In this document: positions 55,451 through 63,291 of the stretch, piece after piece | How positions within the stretch are numbered: position 1 is the first letter of the stretch | How the letters are laid out: every line of letters starts with the position of its first letter | Source: Acidiphilium acidophilum | GTDB lineage: Bacteria > Pseudomonadota > Alphaproteobacteria > Acetobacterales > Acetobacteraceae | Assembly (NCBI RefSeq): GCF_033842475.1 | Contig: NZ_JAWXYB010000018.1 | Location: forward strand, 2,401,501 to 2,465,500 | Direction of reading: 5' to 3' | Length of the DNA stretch: 64,000 nt | Position numbers and translations under genes: made by a program | The notes under the pieces: model-generated | Database searches by the model: none | What the model was told of the DNA's origin: nothing | The model's input: the letters and a program-made list of their open reading frames with translations, nothing else

Positions 55451-56670
55451 GCCGTGCGCTGGAACACCGTCAGAACGCCGGTCCAGTCGAGCGGGCGGCT
55501 GTAATCGCCCGCGAAGGGCGCGATTTCCACGCCGGAATAGAAGCCGATGAACGGAAAGCCGGGTTTCAGCGTACGGAGGACGAGATCGGCCTCCTCGGTT
55601 TCGGCCCCGGTCATGACGCTCGCGCGGCCGGCGCAGTCGATATAGAGGCCGAAGGCGCACTCGCCGTGCAGCCCGGCCTCAAGATCGGCAATTCCCTGCG
55701 TGACCGACTCCAGCATCAGGGCGTTGTCGCGGCTCATGATCTGAACCCGGGTGCCGATGGAGAAATCGGGTTCGAACAGCGTGATCGAGCCGCGCGCCGG
55801 GTCGGCCTGCAGGATCAGGCGGTTGACGTAGTTGTTTTCGTCGAACGGGGCAAAGGGATCGCCCTGTTTCTGGCCGAGGGTGGCGACCAGGGATAATTGC
55901 TGGCCGCTGGTGGTGCCGAGTTCGAGGCCGAGCGTCCGTTCGATCACGGTCAGGGCGGGCTGACCATCGAGTTCGAGCACTTCGGCACCCTCGACCCGGG
56001 TGATTTCGAAAAAACTGCTCACCGGGCGGCAGCCGTGGAGAATGGCGGTGGCGGCGTGCAGGCCGGGCGGAAAGACCAGGGCGGTCATGGCGTGCTTGGC
56101 AATGGCATGACCATCGAACATCCAGCCATCCGACAAATTGATGTCGGTCAGCAGGCCACCGCCGATCACGTGAAGGGGCAGCCCGTCGAGCGCGGCGTGG
56201 AAACCGGCCATGATCCGGCTCGCCGGATGCAGGCGGAGCGGGGCCGATGCCGCGACGCTGTCGAACAGGATCAGAACCGCCGAACCCGGCGCGGCCTGCG
56301 CGCGCACCGCCCGCCCGAGGGCTTGGCCCGCTGCTTCCTCGCTCTCCAGCAGGTCGCGATTGGTCAGGATTTTCGGGGTGACGTCGGGGCCGCTGAAGGC
56401 GATGATGCCGATTTCGAGGCCGGAATAGCCGAATCCGCCAGTCCCGACGCCGGTCCCGCCGCCGGCGATGGCACCCGCCGCCGAGCCGCCGGCGAGCGGG
56501 ATATCTCCGAACGAGGCGCGCAGCGCGGCAAGGGCGGCCTCTGGGTCGTGCTTGCCGCCGACGAAGGCGAGAATGAGATCAGCCGGACCGGGGAGTTGCT
56601 CGCGGCACCGGGCGACCGTGGCCGCGACGTCGATGCCGGCTGCGTATCCCGTGCTGATCGTGGCGGTCAT
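55447..56670 (-). CDS. FIST domain sensory protein
   Basis: 407 aa with an N-terminal FIST domain (PADLILAFVGGKHDPEAAL, IPLAGGSAAGAIAGGG) and a FIST_C domain (about 225-395; PFIGFYSGVEIAPF at the end). FIST proteins are thought to bind small ligands such as amino acids and to feed signalling proteins. It overlaps by 4 bp both with the diguanylate cyclase upstream and with the histidine kinase downstream, which strongly suggests that the three act as one pathway. Confidence 0.92.
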   Translation of the reverse strand: MTATISTGYAAGIDVAATVARCREQLPGPADLILAFVGGKHDPEAALAALRASFGDIPLAGGSAAGAIAGGGTGVGTGGFGYSGLEIGIIAFSGPDVTPKILTNRDLLESEEAAGQALGRAVRAQAAPGSAVLILFDSVAASAPLRLHPASRIMAGFHAALDGLPLHVIGGGLLTDINLSDGWMFDGHAIAKHAMTALVFPPGLHAATAILHGCRPVSSFFEITRVEGAEVLELDGQPALTVIERTLGLELGTTSGQQLSLVATLGQKQGDPFAPFDENNYVNRLILQADPARGSITLFEPDFSIGTRVQIMSRDNALMLESVTQGIADLEAGLHGECAFGLYIDCAGRASVMTGAETEEADLVLRTLKPGFPFIGFYSGVEIAPFAGDYSRPLDWTGVLTVFQRTA

Positions 56671-58055
56671 GCCGGTCGTTCCTTGCGCTGGAGCGAAGGG
56701 CCGTACTGCGGCCCGTGGAGCATGACCTGATTACGCCCGTTGCGCTTGGCGTCATAGAGGGCGGCATCGGCCAGGTCGATCAATTCCGCCGCGACAACCG
56801 GCGCCTGGGCGATGGTCACGCCGATGCTGGCGGTAACCATCACACCCGGCGCGACGGTCATTGCCTCGATCGCGCCCCGCAGTTTTTCGGCGACGGTGAT
56901 GGCGACGCCCGGATCGTCGAGGGCGGTGATGATCACGATGAACTCCTCGCCGCCGAAGCGGGCGAGCAGGTCGCTCTGGCGGAGATGGGTGCGCAGCGTG
57001 TCCGCGACGCCCTGCAGCACATTATCGCCGACCGTGTGGCCGAAACGGTCGTTGATCGCCTTGAACCGGTCGACATCGAGCATCAGCAGCGCGAAGGTGC
57101 CACCCAGCGGGTCCGCGCACAGCCGGTCGAGATAACTGTGAACATAGCGGCGGTTGTAGAGCTGGGTCAACGGATCGATCACTGCCATATGCAGGGCGCT
57201 CCCGACATCGACGCGCAGCCGGTCGTGATGACGCTTGCGGCGGATGTGGTTGCTGGCGCGCAGGAGCAACTCGTTCTCATCGAGCGGCAGCATCAGGCAA
57301 TCGGTCGCTCCGAGATCGAGGGCGCTGATCAGCGTGTCGCGTTCGTCCGGCTCGGCGAGCAGCAGCACCGGCGTGTCCTGGGTGGCAGCGCTCGCCCGCA
57401 GCCGGGCGACCAGGCGGAGGGGATCGCCATCGAGCAGGGACAGGCTGATCACGATCAGGTCGAAGCCGTCGTCGTCGGCACTGTCGTCGGCATCGCGATC
57501 GGCGCCGGAGGGCACGACGACCATGCCTTCTGACGCAAGAACCGCGCTGATCCGCGCGGCACGACTGGCGAGATGATCGATCAGCAGCACGCGGGCATCG
57601 GCGATCGAGGTGTCGTCCGGTCGCTCGACCCGGAACCCGAGGGCGGCGGCGGTCTCGTCGCGGGCGCGCCACTGGTCCATCAACCGCTTGAACCGGATGA
57701 TGCCGCGCAGGCGGGCGAGCAGGATACCGTATTCGATCGGCTTGCTCATGAAATCGTCGGCCCCGCTGCTGAGACCGCGCCAGCGATCGGGCGAGTTCTG
57801 GAGGCCGGTGATGAGGATGACCGGAATATGGGCGGTGGACCGCCCGGCCTTGAGCATGCGGCAGATTTCATAGCCGTCCATGCCGGGCATCATGATATCG
57901 AGCAAAATCACATCCGGCTGCCAGTCATGAGCGATCGCCAGCGCATCGCAGCCGACCGAAATTGCCTTCACCTCATAATATTCGGTGGCAAGGCGGCTTT
58001 CCAGCATCCGCGCGAAGGGCGATACGTCGTCAACGACCAGTATTCGTGCAGTCAA
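56667..58055 (-). CDS. PleD-like response regulator diguanylate cyclase
   Basis: 462 aa: receiver domain 1 (ILVVDDVSPFARML, phosphoryl Asp in VILLDIMMPGMDGYE), receiver-like domain 2 (about 155-270, less conserved), and a GGDEF domain with an intact RFGGEEF active site. It makes cyclic di-GMP. The start is a TTG at 58055; GGAG lies 6-7 bases upstream, and no in-frame ATG fits. The receiver is the likely target of the histidine kinase two genes downstream. An IS4-family element lies about 100 bp upstream. Confidence 0.93.
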   Translation of the reverse strand: MTARILVVDDVSPFARMLESRLATEYYEVKAISVGCDALAIAHDWQPDVILLDIMMPGMDGYEICRMLKAGRSTAHIPVILITGLQNSPDRWRGLSSGADDFMSKPIEYGILLARLRGIIRFKRLMDQWRARDETAAALGFRVERPDDTSIADARVLLIDHLASRAARISAVLASEGMVVVPSGADRDADDSADDDGFDLIVISLSLLDGDPLRLVARLRASAATQDTPVLLLAEPDERDTLISALDLGATDCLMLPLDENELLLRASNHIRRKRHHDRLRVDVGSALHMAVIDPLTQLYNRRYVHSYLDRLCADPLGGTFALLMLDVDRFKAINDRFGHTVGDNVLQGVADTLRTHLRQSDLLARFGGEEFIVIITALDDPGVAITVAEKLRGAIEAMTVAPGVMVTASIGVTIAQAPVVAAELIDLADAALYDAKRNGRNQVMLHGPQYGPSLQRKERPA

Positions 58056-58149
58056 AATCTACTCCATTACGGGAGAAACCATCGCTCCTCATGGCAGGCA
58101 CGATATTCACTTCGATAGAGCGAAACTTCCAAATATCTATTGTCGAAAT

Positions 58150-58160
58150 AGGCGATTATC
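58150..58160 (+). repeat. Left target-site duplication of the IS4-family element
   Basis: AGGCGATTATC occurs here and again at 59529-59539 in the same direction on the other side of the element. An 11-bp direct repeat fits the 10-13 bp duplications of IS4-family elements. Confidence 0.75.
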
Positions 58161-59528
58161 CTCAGGACTCCCCTCATTCCTATATCGTACCGAATGTTCC
58201 GTTGAAAACTGACTGTTGAGCGAGGTTTTTGGCGAAGTTTTCGATCAATGGGCGGAGGCGATGCTCTGGCATATTAGGGATGAGTTCGTAGAGCATGCAT
58301 CCTTGCCGGAAGAGCGAGTGGGTCCGCAGCTTTGAGGTATTGGATTTGAGGTGCCTGTCATAGCCGAGCGCTTCTCCGGTGGCGCCGAGCAGAGTGAGCA
58401 GGGCGACGGCGAAGGCATTGAGCAGCCACAGGCGATCGCGCCGCTCTGGGGTGCTGACGTGGATGGCGCCCATCCCCATGCCGAAGCGCAAATTTTTGGT
58501 GTCGCGGAAACCCGGTTCAATGGTCCAGCGTTTCGCGTAGAGATTGATCAGTTGGCGCGCGGTATCATCGGTGGTGCTCGCGGCCAGGCACCACGGTTCC
58601 TTCATACCTTTGTCCCGCACGCAAACCACCGTGCCGACGGTGAACCGTTCGGCGGTGACCGCGGCTGCGCGGAGTGTTCTGGCGCGTCCGGCGGCCATCA
58701 CCCACTCGGCGGCTGGTCTGGCCTCGCCGCTCGCCGCGGTAACCAGGATATTGCCGCGGAAGCGGATCACGTAGTCGAACTTCAACTCCTCTGTCAGCAC
58801 CCGGTAGAGCTTATGATCGCCGAACCCACGATCGGCGACGATGCAGACGCTTGTTTCGGCAGGCACGATTTCCGCCAGCGCGACCAGCAGGCGGTATTCC
58901 TCTTCATTGCGCCGGTTCTTCAGATTGGCCTTATCAACCGTATGCCAGATCAGCGGCGTTGCACGACCGTGCGAACTCAGCAGCGAGAGCATCAAGGTCG
59001 CCTGACCATCAGGGTCGAATTCGGTCCAATCCATCGCGACAACGATACGCTCACGCGCACCGATCACGAACGATACCCAACGCCGCAGCACGACGTCCAG
59101 ATCAATCCCGGGGTTCGAGAGCATGCGATCGACCTGCTTGATCGCATGCTTGGTCAGTCGCCCACGTGCCAGAGCCAGCCCCTGGCCAATCGCCCCAATC
59201 GCCAGCGATGCGGTCTCGATGACCCCCAGCGTTGCTCCTGCCAGGGACAGGATCCGCTTGGCATGCAGGTCCTCCCCCAGCAAACCTTCCAGAAAGCGCT
59301 GAACATCGTCAAACGACATATGTGTCCTCTTGGCAGCCATCCGATCCTCCAGAAACCAGGACTGATTGCCGGGCAACCTTGGAATCGTGCACCGAGGAAC
59401 AAGGGCAGCCAGAAAATTCGAACGAAAAGAACCTGGATCAACCGATCCCGATTCCTTCCGAAAATCCAACCCAGCGCTCTCGATTCTCTTTAAACGATAG
59501 TTGCGCATTCAATATGAGGGGATGAATG
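58161..59528 (-). mobile_element. IS4-family insertion sequence (about 1.37 kb)
   Basis: One transposase gene on the minus strand nearly fills the element. Imperfect terminal inverted repeats share TCCCCTCAT on both sides, with a less conserved outer part (CTCAGGAC on the left, CATTCA on the right), and the 11-bp direct repeat AGGCGATTATC flanks it. The exact end bases are uncertain by one or two positions because the outer terminal bases do not align perfectly. It sits in the upstream region of the diguanylate cyclase operon. Confidence 0.82.
58180..59340 (-). CDS. IS4-family transposase
   Basis: 386 aa from the ATG at 59340. The DDE catalytic residues are visible at AMDWTEFD (D104), VADRGFGD (D170) and in the Y-x2-R-x3-E-x6-K signature YAKRWTIEPGFRDTKN (E275). 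The reading frame is intact. It can be extended to 59508, but the shorter start begins with the conserved N-terminal helical region. The stop lies 19 bp from the left end of the element. Confidence 0.9.
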   Translation of the reverse strand: MAAKRTHMSFDDVQRFLEGLLGEDLHAKRILSLAGATLGVIETASLAIGAIGQGLALARGRLTKHAIKQVDRMLSNPGIDLDVVLRRWVSFVIGARERIVVAMDWTEFDPDGQATLMLSLLSSHGRATPLIWHTVDKANLKNRRNEEEYRLLVALAEIVPAETSVCIVADRGFGDHKLYRVLTEELKFDYVIRFRGNILVTAASGEARPAAEWVMAAGRARTLRAAAVTAERFTVGTVVCVRDKGMKEPWCLAASTTDDTARQLINLYAKRWTIEPGFRDTKNLRFGMGMGAIHVSTPERRDRLWLLNAFAVALLTLLGATGEALGYDRHLKSNTSKLRTHSLFRQGCMLYELIPNMPEHRLRPLIENFAKNLAQQSVFNGTFGTI

Positions 59529-59539
59529 AGGCGATTATC
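59529..59539 (+). repeat. Right target-site duplication of the IS4-family element
   Basis: AGGCGATTATC, the same 11 bp as at 58150-58160. Confidence 0.75.
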
Positions 59540-59920
59540 AATTAGTCAGGCAATGTATATCTATGTAAATCTTATAAAATGGCTGAATTCTCATTTGAAC
59601 GGCTAATTCTTTCGATGCTACCACAATTGCATCAAATCGCAATGACGCAGAGCGGGGCTTCATAATCGATGCCTTGGTCTATGAAGTCGAACGTTGATCG
59701 AAAGATACGAAGTTTATTCACTTTTTGAGACGATATTTCTCTCGTCGCGAGGAGTCGGGCATCGCGTGCAGGGGTGGATGGTATGCTCTTTCATGATTGC
59801 CGGTGCCGCCCATATCTGCGAAGCCGGTGCGTCATAAATATGTCGGCCCCGACATGCTGTGACCACATTTTCACTGGCCCGCCTTCCTGGCCCGCCGCAA
59901 TCCGCAAAGGACACGCTCAC
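59540..59920. other. Non-coding region between the insertion element and a methyltransferase gene
   Basis: About 380 bp, AT-rich in the first half. No gene is convincing here on either strand. Before the IS inserted, the left part was continuous with 58056-58160 and formed the divergent intergenic region of the diguanylate cyclase operon and the methyltransferase gene, so it probably contains their original promoters. Confidence 0.5.
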
Positions 59921-60544
59921 ATGGCAGACCTGTCGCGCGAAGATCGCTGGGAGGCGCGGTTCGCCGCCTCCGATACCTATGTGTTCGGCACCGCGCCCAA
60001 CGCGTTTTTGGCGCGGACCGCCGCGGCGATCCCGCCCGGCGGATCGGTGCTTTCGGTGGCGGATGGCGAAGGACGCAACGGGGTGTTCCTCGCGGGGCTC
60101 GGCCTCGATGTCCATTCCGTCGAGGTTTCGGCCACCGCGATCGCCAAGGCCAAGCGCCTTGCGGAAAGCCGACGGATAGAGCTTCGGTTCGAACAGGCCG
60201 ATCTGCTCCGCTGGACCTGGCCGGTGGGGCAGTACGACGCCGTCGCTGCGATTTTCGTGCAGTTCGTCGGGCCCGACGAGCGGCCGGGGTTTTTCACGAA
60301 GCTGATCGACGCGCTCAAGCCCGGTGGACTGCTCCTGCTCGAAGGCTACCGGCCGGAACAGGTCGCCAACCGCACCGGCGGTCCCACCGATCCGGCGCAT
60401 TGCTACACCGAGGCGATGTTGCGCGAGGCGTTCGCCGGGCTCGAAATCGAACGCCTCGAAAGCTACGATGCCGTGCTCGATGAAGGGGCCGGCCATTCCG
60501 GCATTTCGGCCCTGATCGATCTGGTCGCCCGCAAGCCGGGCTGA
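59921..60544 (+). CDS. SAM-dependent methyltransferase (TehB-like)
   Basis: 207 aa. The class I methyltransferase fold is visible: GSVLSVADGEGRNGVFLAGLG (motif I), VHSVEVS, FEQADLLRW, and ALKPGGLLLLEGY. The N-terminal RWEARFAASDTYVFGTAPN is typical of the small TehB-like group acting on tellurite, thiols or small metabolites. The ATG at 59921 follows AAAGG. Substrate not known. Confidence 0.9.
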   Translation: MADLSREDRWEARFAASDTYVFGTAPNAFLARTAAAIPPGGSVLSVADGEGRNGVFLAGLGLDVHSVEVSATAIAKAKRLAESRRIELRFEQADLLRWTWPVGQYDAVAAIFVQFVGPDERPGFFTKLIDALKPGGLLLLEGYRPEQVANRTGGPTDPAHCYTEAMLREAFAGLEIERLESYDAVLDEGAGHSGISALIDLVARKPG

Positions 60545-60554
60545 GCGAGCGCGC

Positions 60555-61709
60555 CTAACCGGAAGCAGCGCGCAGCGCCCGGTCGAGGTCGGCATAGAGA
60601 TCCTCGACATGCTCGATCCCGACCGAGAGGCGCAGCAGATCGTCCGGGCAGGGCGTGCCTTCACCCTCGATCGAGGCGCGATGTTCGATCAGGCTTTCGA
60701 CCCCGCCGAGCGAGGTCGCCCGGTGCCAGACCCGCACGGCGGCGGCGGTGGCGATGGCATGGGCGGCACCGCCGCGCACCCGGATTGACAGCATCGAGCC
60801 GAAGCCGTCGCGCATCTGCGCTGCCGCGATCGCGTGGCCCGGATGATCCGGCAGGCCGGGATACAGGACATGGGCGACATGATCATGCGCGGCGAGACGC
60901 GCGGCCAGGGCGGCGGCATTGGCGGCCTGGGCGGCGGCGCGCAGGAACAGGGTGCGCATGCCGCGCATCAGCAGGAACGCCTCGAACGGCCCGAGGATCG
61001 CGCCGCCCAACCGGCGCGCGGTGACGATGCGCTGCCAGTCGGCATCGTCGCGCGCACCCGCGACCACACCGGCCACGACATCGGAATGGCCGTTGAGAAT
61101 CTTGGTCGCGGCGTGCATCACGAAATCCGCGCCCAGCGCGAGGGGCTGGAGATGATAGGGTGACGCGACCGTGGCATCGACCGCGAGCCGCGCACCTGCC
61201 GCGTGGGCGATGCCGGCGATCGCGGCGATGTCCGTGATGGTCCAGAGCGGATTGCCGGGGGTTTCGATCCAGATCAGGCGGGTGCGACCGGGCAGAACGG
61301 CGGCGGCGACGGCAGCGGGATCGTCCATCGCGACGAAATCGACCGCGATGCCCCGGCGGGGTAGCTCGGTCATCAGCCAATGGCGGAGCGCCCAGTACAT
61401 GATCCGTGGCGCGAGCACGTGATCCCCCGCGTTCAGCACGGCGAAGACCGCGATCGCGGCGGCCATGCCCGAGCCGAACAACAGCGCGCCGGCGGGGGCA
61501 GCCTCCAGCATCGCGAGCACCGCCTCGGCCTCGCGCACCGTCGCGTTGTCCGGCCTGCCATAGACGAAGCCCGAACTATATTGATTGTCGGGATCGCGGA
61601 TGAAGGTGGTCGAGACGTGGATCGGCGCGATCACCGCCCGCGTCGCCTGATCGATCCGCCCCATCGCCTGGGCGACCCGCGTGGCGGGATGAAGATCGGT
61701 CTCGTTCAT
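60555..61709 (-). CDS. Cys/Met metabolism PLP-dependent enzyme (cystathionine gamma-synthase family)
   Basis: 384 aa. Family features: TRAVIAPIHVSTTFIRD, YGRPDNATVREAE, LLFGSGMAAAIAV, WIETPGNPL, VDATVASPYHLQPLALGADFVMHAATKILNGHSD (PLP Lys in HAATK, shown here across separate strands), and SLGGVESLIEHRAS. It is of the transsulfuration type and could act as cystathionine gamma-synthase, gamma-lyase or O-acylhomoserine sulfhydrylase; the residues visible do not decide. The ATG at 61709 was chosen. Convergent with the methyltransferase. Confidence 0.9.
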   Translation of the reverse strand: MNETDLHPATRVAQAMGRIDQATRAVIAPIHVSTTFIRDPDNQYSSGFVYGRPDNATVREAEAVLAMLEAAPAGALLFGSGMAAAIAVFAVLNAGDHVLAPRIMYWALRHWLMTELPRRGIAVDFVAMDDPAAVAAAVLPGRTRLIWIETPGNPLWTITDIAAIAGIAHAAGARLAVDATVASPYHLQPLALGADFVMHAATKILNGHSDVVAGVVAGARDDADWQRIVTARRLGGAILGPFEAFLLMRGMRTLFLRAAAQAANAAALAARLAAHDHVAHVLYPGLPDHPGHAIAAAQMRDGFGSMLSIRVRGGAAHAIATAAAVRVWHRATSLGGVESLIEHRASIEGEGTPCPDDLLRLSVGIEHVEDLYADLDRALRAASG

Positions 61710-61755
61710 CGTCTGGTATCTCCTGGTACGGGGCGTTTCGAATTTAGGCGCTTGG

Positions 61756-62547
61756 CTATCGCAGTTGGTCCACCCGCAGGCGTTCCCGGCCATCGGTCAG
61801 GCGCGCCATCGCGAAATAGGCCGCGCCGACGGCGGCGATTCCGGTGGCCCCGGCGAGCAGGAACATCAGCAGGATCTGGTATTTCACCGCCTCGATCGGC
61901 GATAGTCCGGCGAGGATCTGGCCGGTCATGATCCCCGGAAGCGTCACGATTCCCGCCGCCGACATCACGTTGATGATCGGCAGGATGCCCCGCCGCACCG
62001 ATGCCCGGATCAGCGGTTTGGTCGCCTCGCGGAACCGCACGCCGAGCGCCAGCTGCGCCTCGATCGCGGCGCGCTCGCGCATCACGCCGGACAACAGCGC
62101 ATCGAGGGAGAGCGACGCGGCGTTGAGTGCGTTGCCCAGCATGATGCCGGCCAGCGGGATCGCATAGCGCGCGGCGTACCAGGGGTGGGGCCGCAGGGCG
62201 GTCGCGAGGGCAAAGGTCGCGGTCACGAAGGTCGCCAGCGCGACCGCCGAAAGCCCGGCGATCTGATTGCCGTAGCGCGCCAGTTTCCGTTCCGGTCGCG
62301 CCGCGACCTCGCGCCCGGCAATTGCCACCATCGCCAGGATCAATCCCAATGTGAGCAGCGGCGTGTCGATCGCGAAGACGAAGCGCAGGATGTAGCCGAC
62401 CAGGGTGAGTTGCACCGCGCAGCGCACCGCCGCGACCAGTACCTGCTTGTGCAGCCGCAACCCGAGCCAGACCGATACCACGGCATCGAGCACCACCAGC
62501 GAGGAGGCGATGATCAGGTCGGTCGGGGTCAGCAGGATCGGGGTCAT
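61756..62547 (-). CDS. fetB: FetB-type ABC exporter permease
   Basis: 263 aa with about six or seven membrane segments. The arginine/histidine-containing loop GLRLHKQVLVAAVRCAVQLTLVG is diagnostic of the YbbM/FetB family, as are AGIMLGNALNAASLSLDAL and GIVTLPGIMTGQILAGLSP. In E. coli FetAB lowers cellular iron under peroxide stress. It overlaps the ATPase gene by 4 bp and is 46 bp upstream of the PLP enzyme gene. Confidence 0.9.
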   Translation of the reverse strand: MTPILLTPTDLIIASSLVVLDAVVSVWLGLRLHKQVLVAAVRCAVQLTLVGYILRFVFAIDTPLLTLGLILAMVAIAGREVAARPERKLARYGNQIAGLSAVALATFVTATFALATALRPHPWYAARYAIPLAGIMLGNALNAASLSLDALLSGVMRERAAIEAQLALGVRFREATKPLIRASVRRGILPIINVMSAAGIVTLPGIMTGQILAGLSPIEAVKYQILLMFLLAGATGIAAVGAAYFAMARLTDGRERLRVDQLR

Positions 62548-63137
62548 TGCGGGGTCAGGGTTCCGGCTTGCAGATGATAGTGCCGCGCCCCCAGACGGGC
62601 AGCCTGATCCATATCGTGCGTCACGATCACCAGCGCGGCACCCGCACGCAGCCGCGCCGACAGGATGGCCTCGACCAGCCTTGTCGCCTGCGGGTCGAGC
62701 GCGCCGGTCGGCTCATCGAGCAGCAGAACCGGTGGATCGTTCAGCAGGGTCCGGATCAGGGCGAGGCGCATCCGCTCGCCGGTGGACAGCCGATGCACCG
62801 GCTGGGCCAGCAAGGCGGCATCCAGCGCCAAATCCGGCATCAACGCCACGGCGCGCGCCCGATCCGGAAAATGCGCCGCTGTGTCGTCATGCCACCAGCC
62901 CGGCTCGGCGGCCAGATAAGCGACACGCCGCCGCCAGTCCGGCGCGGTGAACGCCGCACGCTCCACACCATCCAGCGCGACCGTTCCTTCATGTGGGTCG
63001 AGATCGGCGATCATGCGGAGCAATACCGACTTTCCGGCCCCCGACGGGCCGGTGATCGCCATGGCGTCCCCGGCGCCGAGCGCAAAATCGAACGGGCCAC
63101 CGGCGGCACCTTTCAGGGCCTGGGTGCGGAGTCTCAT
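62544..63137 (-). CDS. fetA: FetA-type ABC exporter ATPase
   Basis: 197 aa. Walker A GPSGAGKS, signature LSTGERM (a variant of LSGGQ, with Thr at the third position), Walker B VLLLDEPTGALD and H-loop VTHDM. Short, as expected for the FetA/YbbL family. The start at 63137 (MRLRTQAL) was chosen; the frame stays open into the bimodular repeat, giving a false N-terminal extension. Coupled to the permease. Confidence 0.9.
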   Translation of the reverse strand: MRLRTQALKGAAGGPFDFALGAGDAMAITGPSGAGKSVLLRMIADLDPHEGTVALDGVERAAFTAPDWRRRVAYLAAEPGWWHDDTAAHFPDRARAVALMPDLALDAALLAQPVHRLSTGERMRLALIRTLLNDPPVLLLDEPTGALDPQATRLVEAILSARLRAGAALVIVTHDMDQAARLGARHYHLQAGTLTPQ

Positions 63138-63156
63138 GAAGGCAGGGGAAGGAAAG

Positions 63157-63277
63157 GATTTCTTTTTTTGTAAAAAAAGAAACAAAAAAACTTCTGGACT
63201 CTGGGACTACGCTGTTGAAACCGACACGGACCCAGGTAAACGAAAGTTTTTTGCTTCTTTTTTACAAAAAAGAAGTC
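63157..63277. repeat. Bimodular inverted-hairpin element, copy 7
   Basis: Left hairpin 63159-63182, in which the outer pair is changed on both sides (TTTC with GAAA where other copies have CTTC with GAAG), so pairing is kept. Right hairpin 63254-63275 is the usual form. The core shows CTCTGGGACTAC and ACGGACCCAGG. It lies 14 bp after the stop of the M20 peptidase gene and before fetA. Confidence 0.92.
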
Positions 63278-63291
63278 TTCTCCTGCTTCCC

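Noticed and set aside
59714-60664. A 316-codon minus-strand frame over the methyltransferase gene
   Set aside because: It runs antisense to a methyltransferase with clear motifs, and its own product has no recognisable features.
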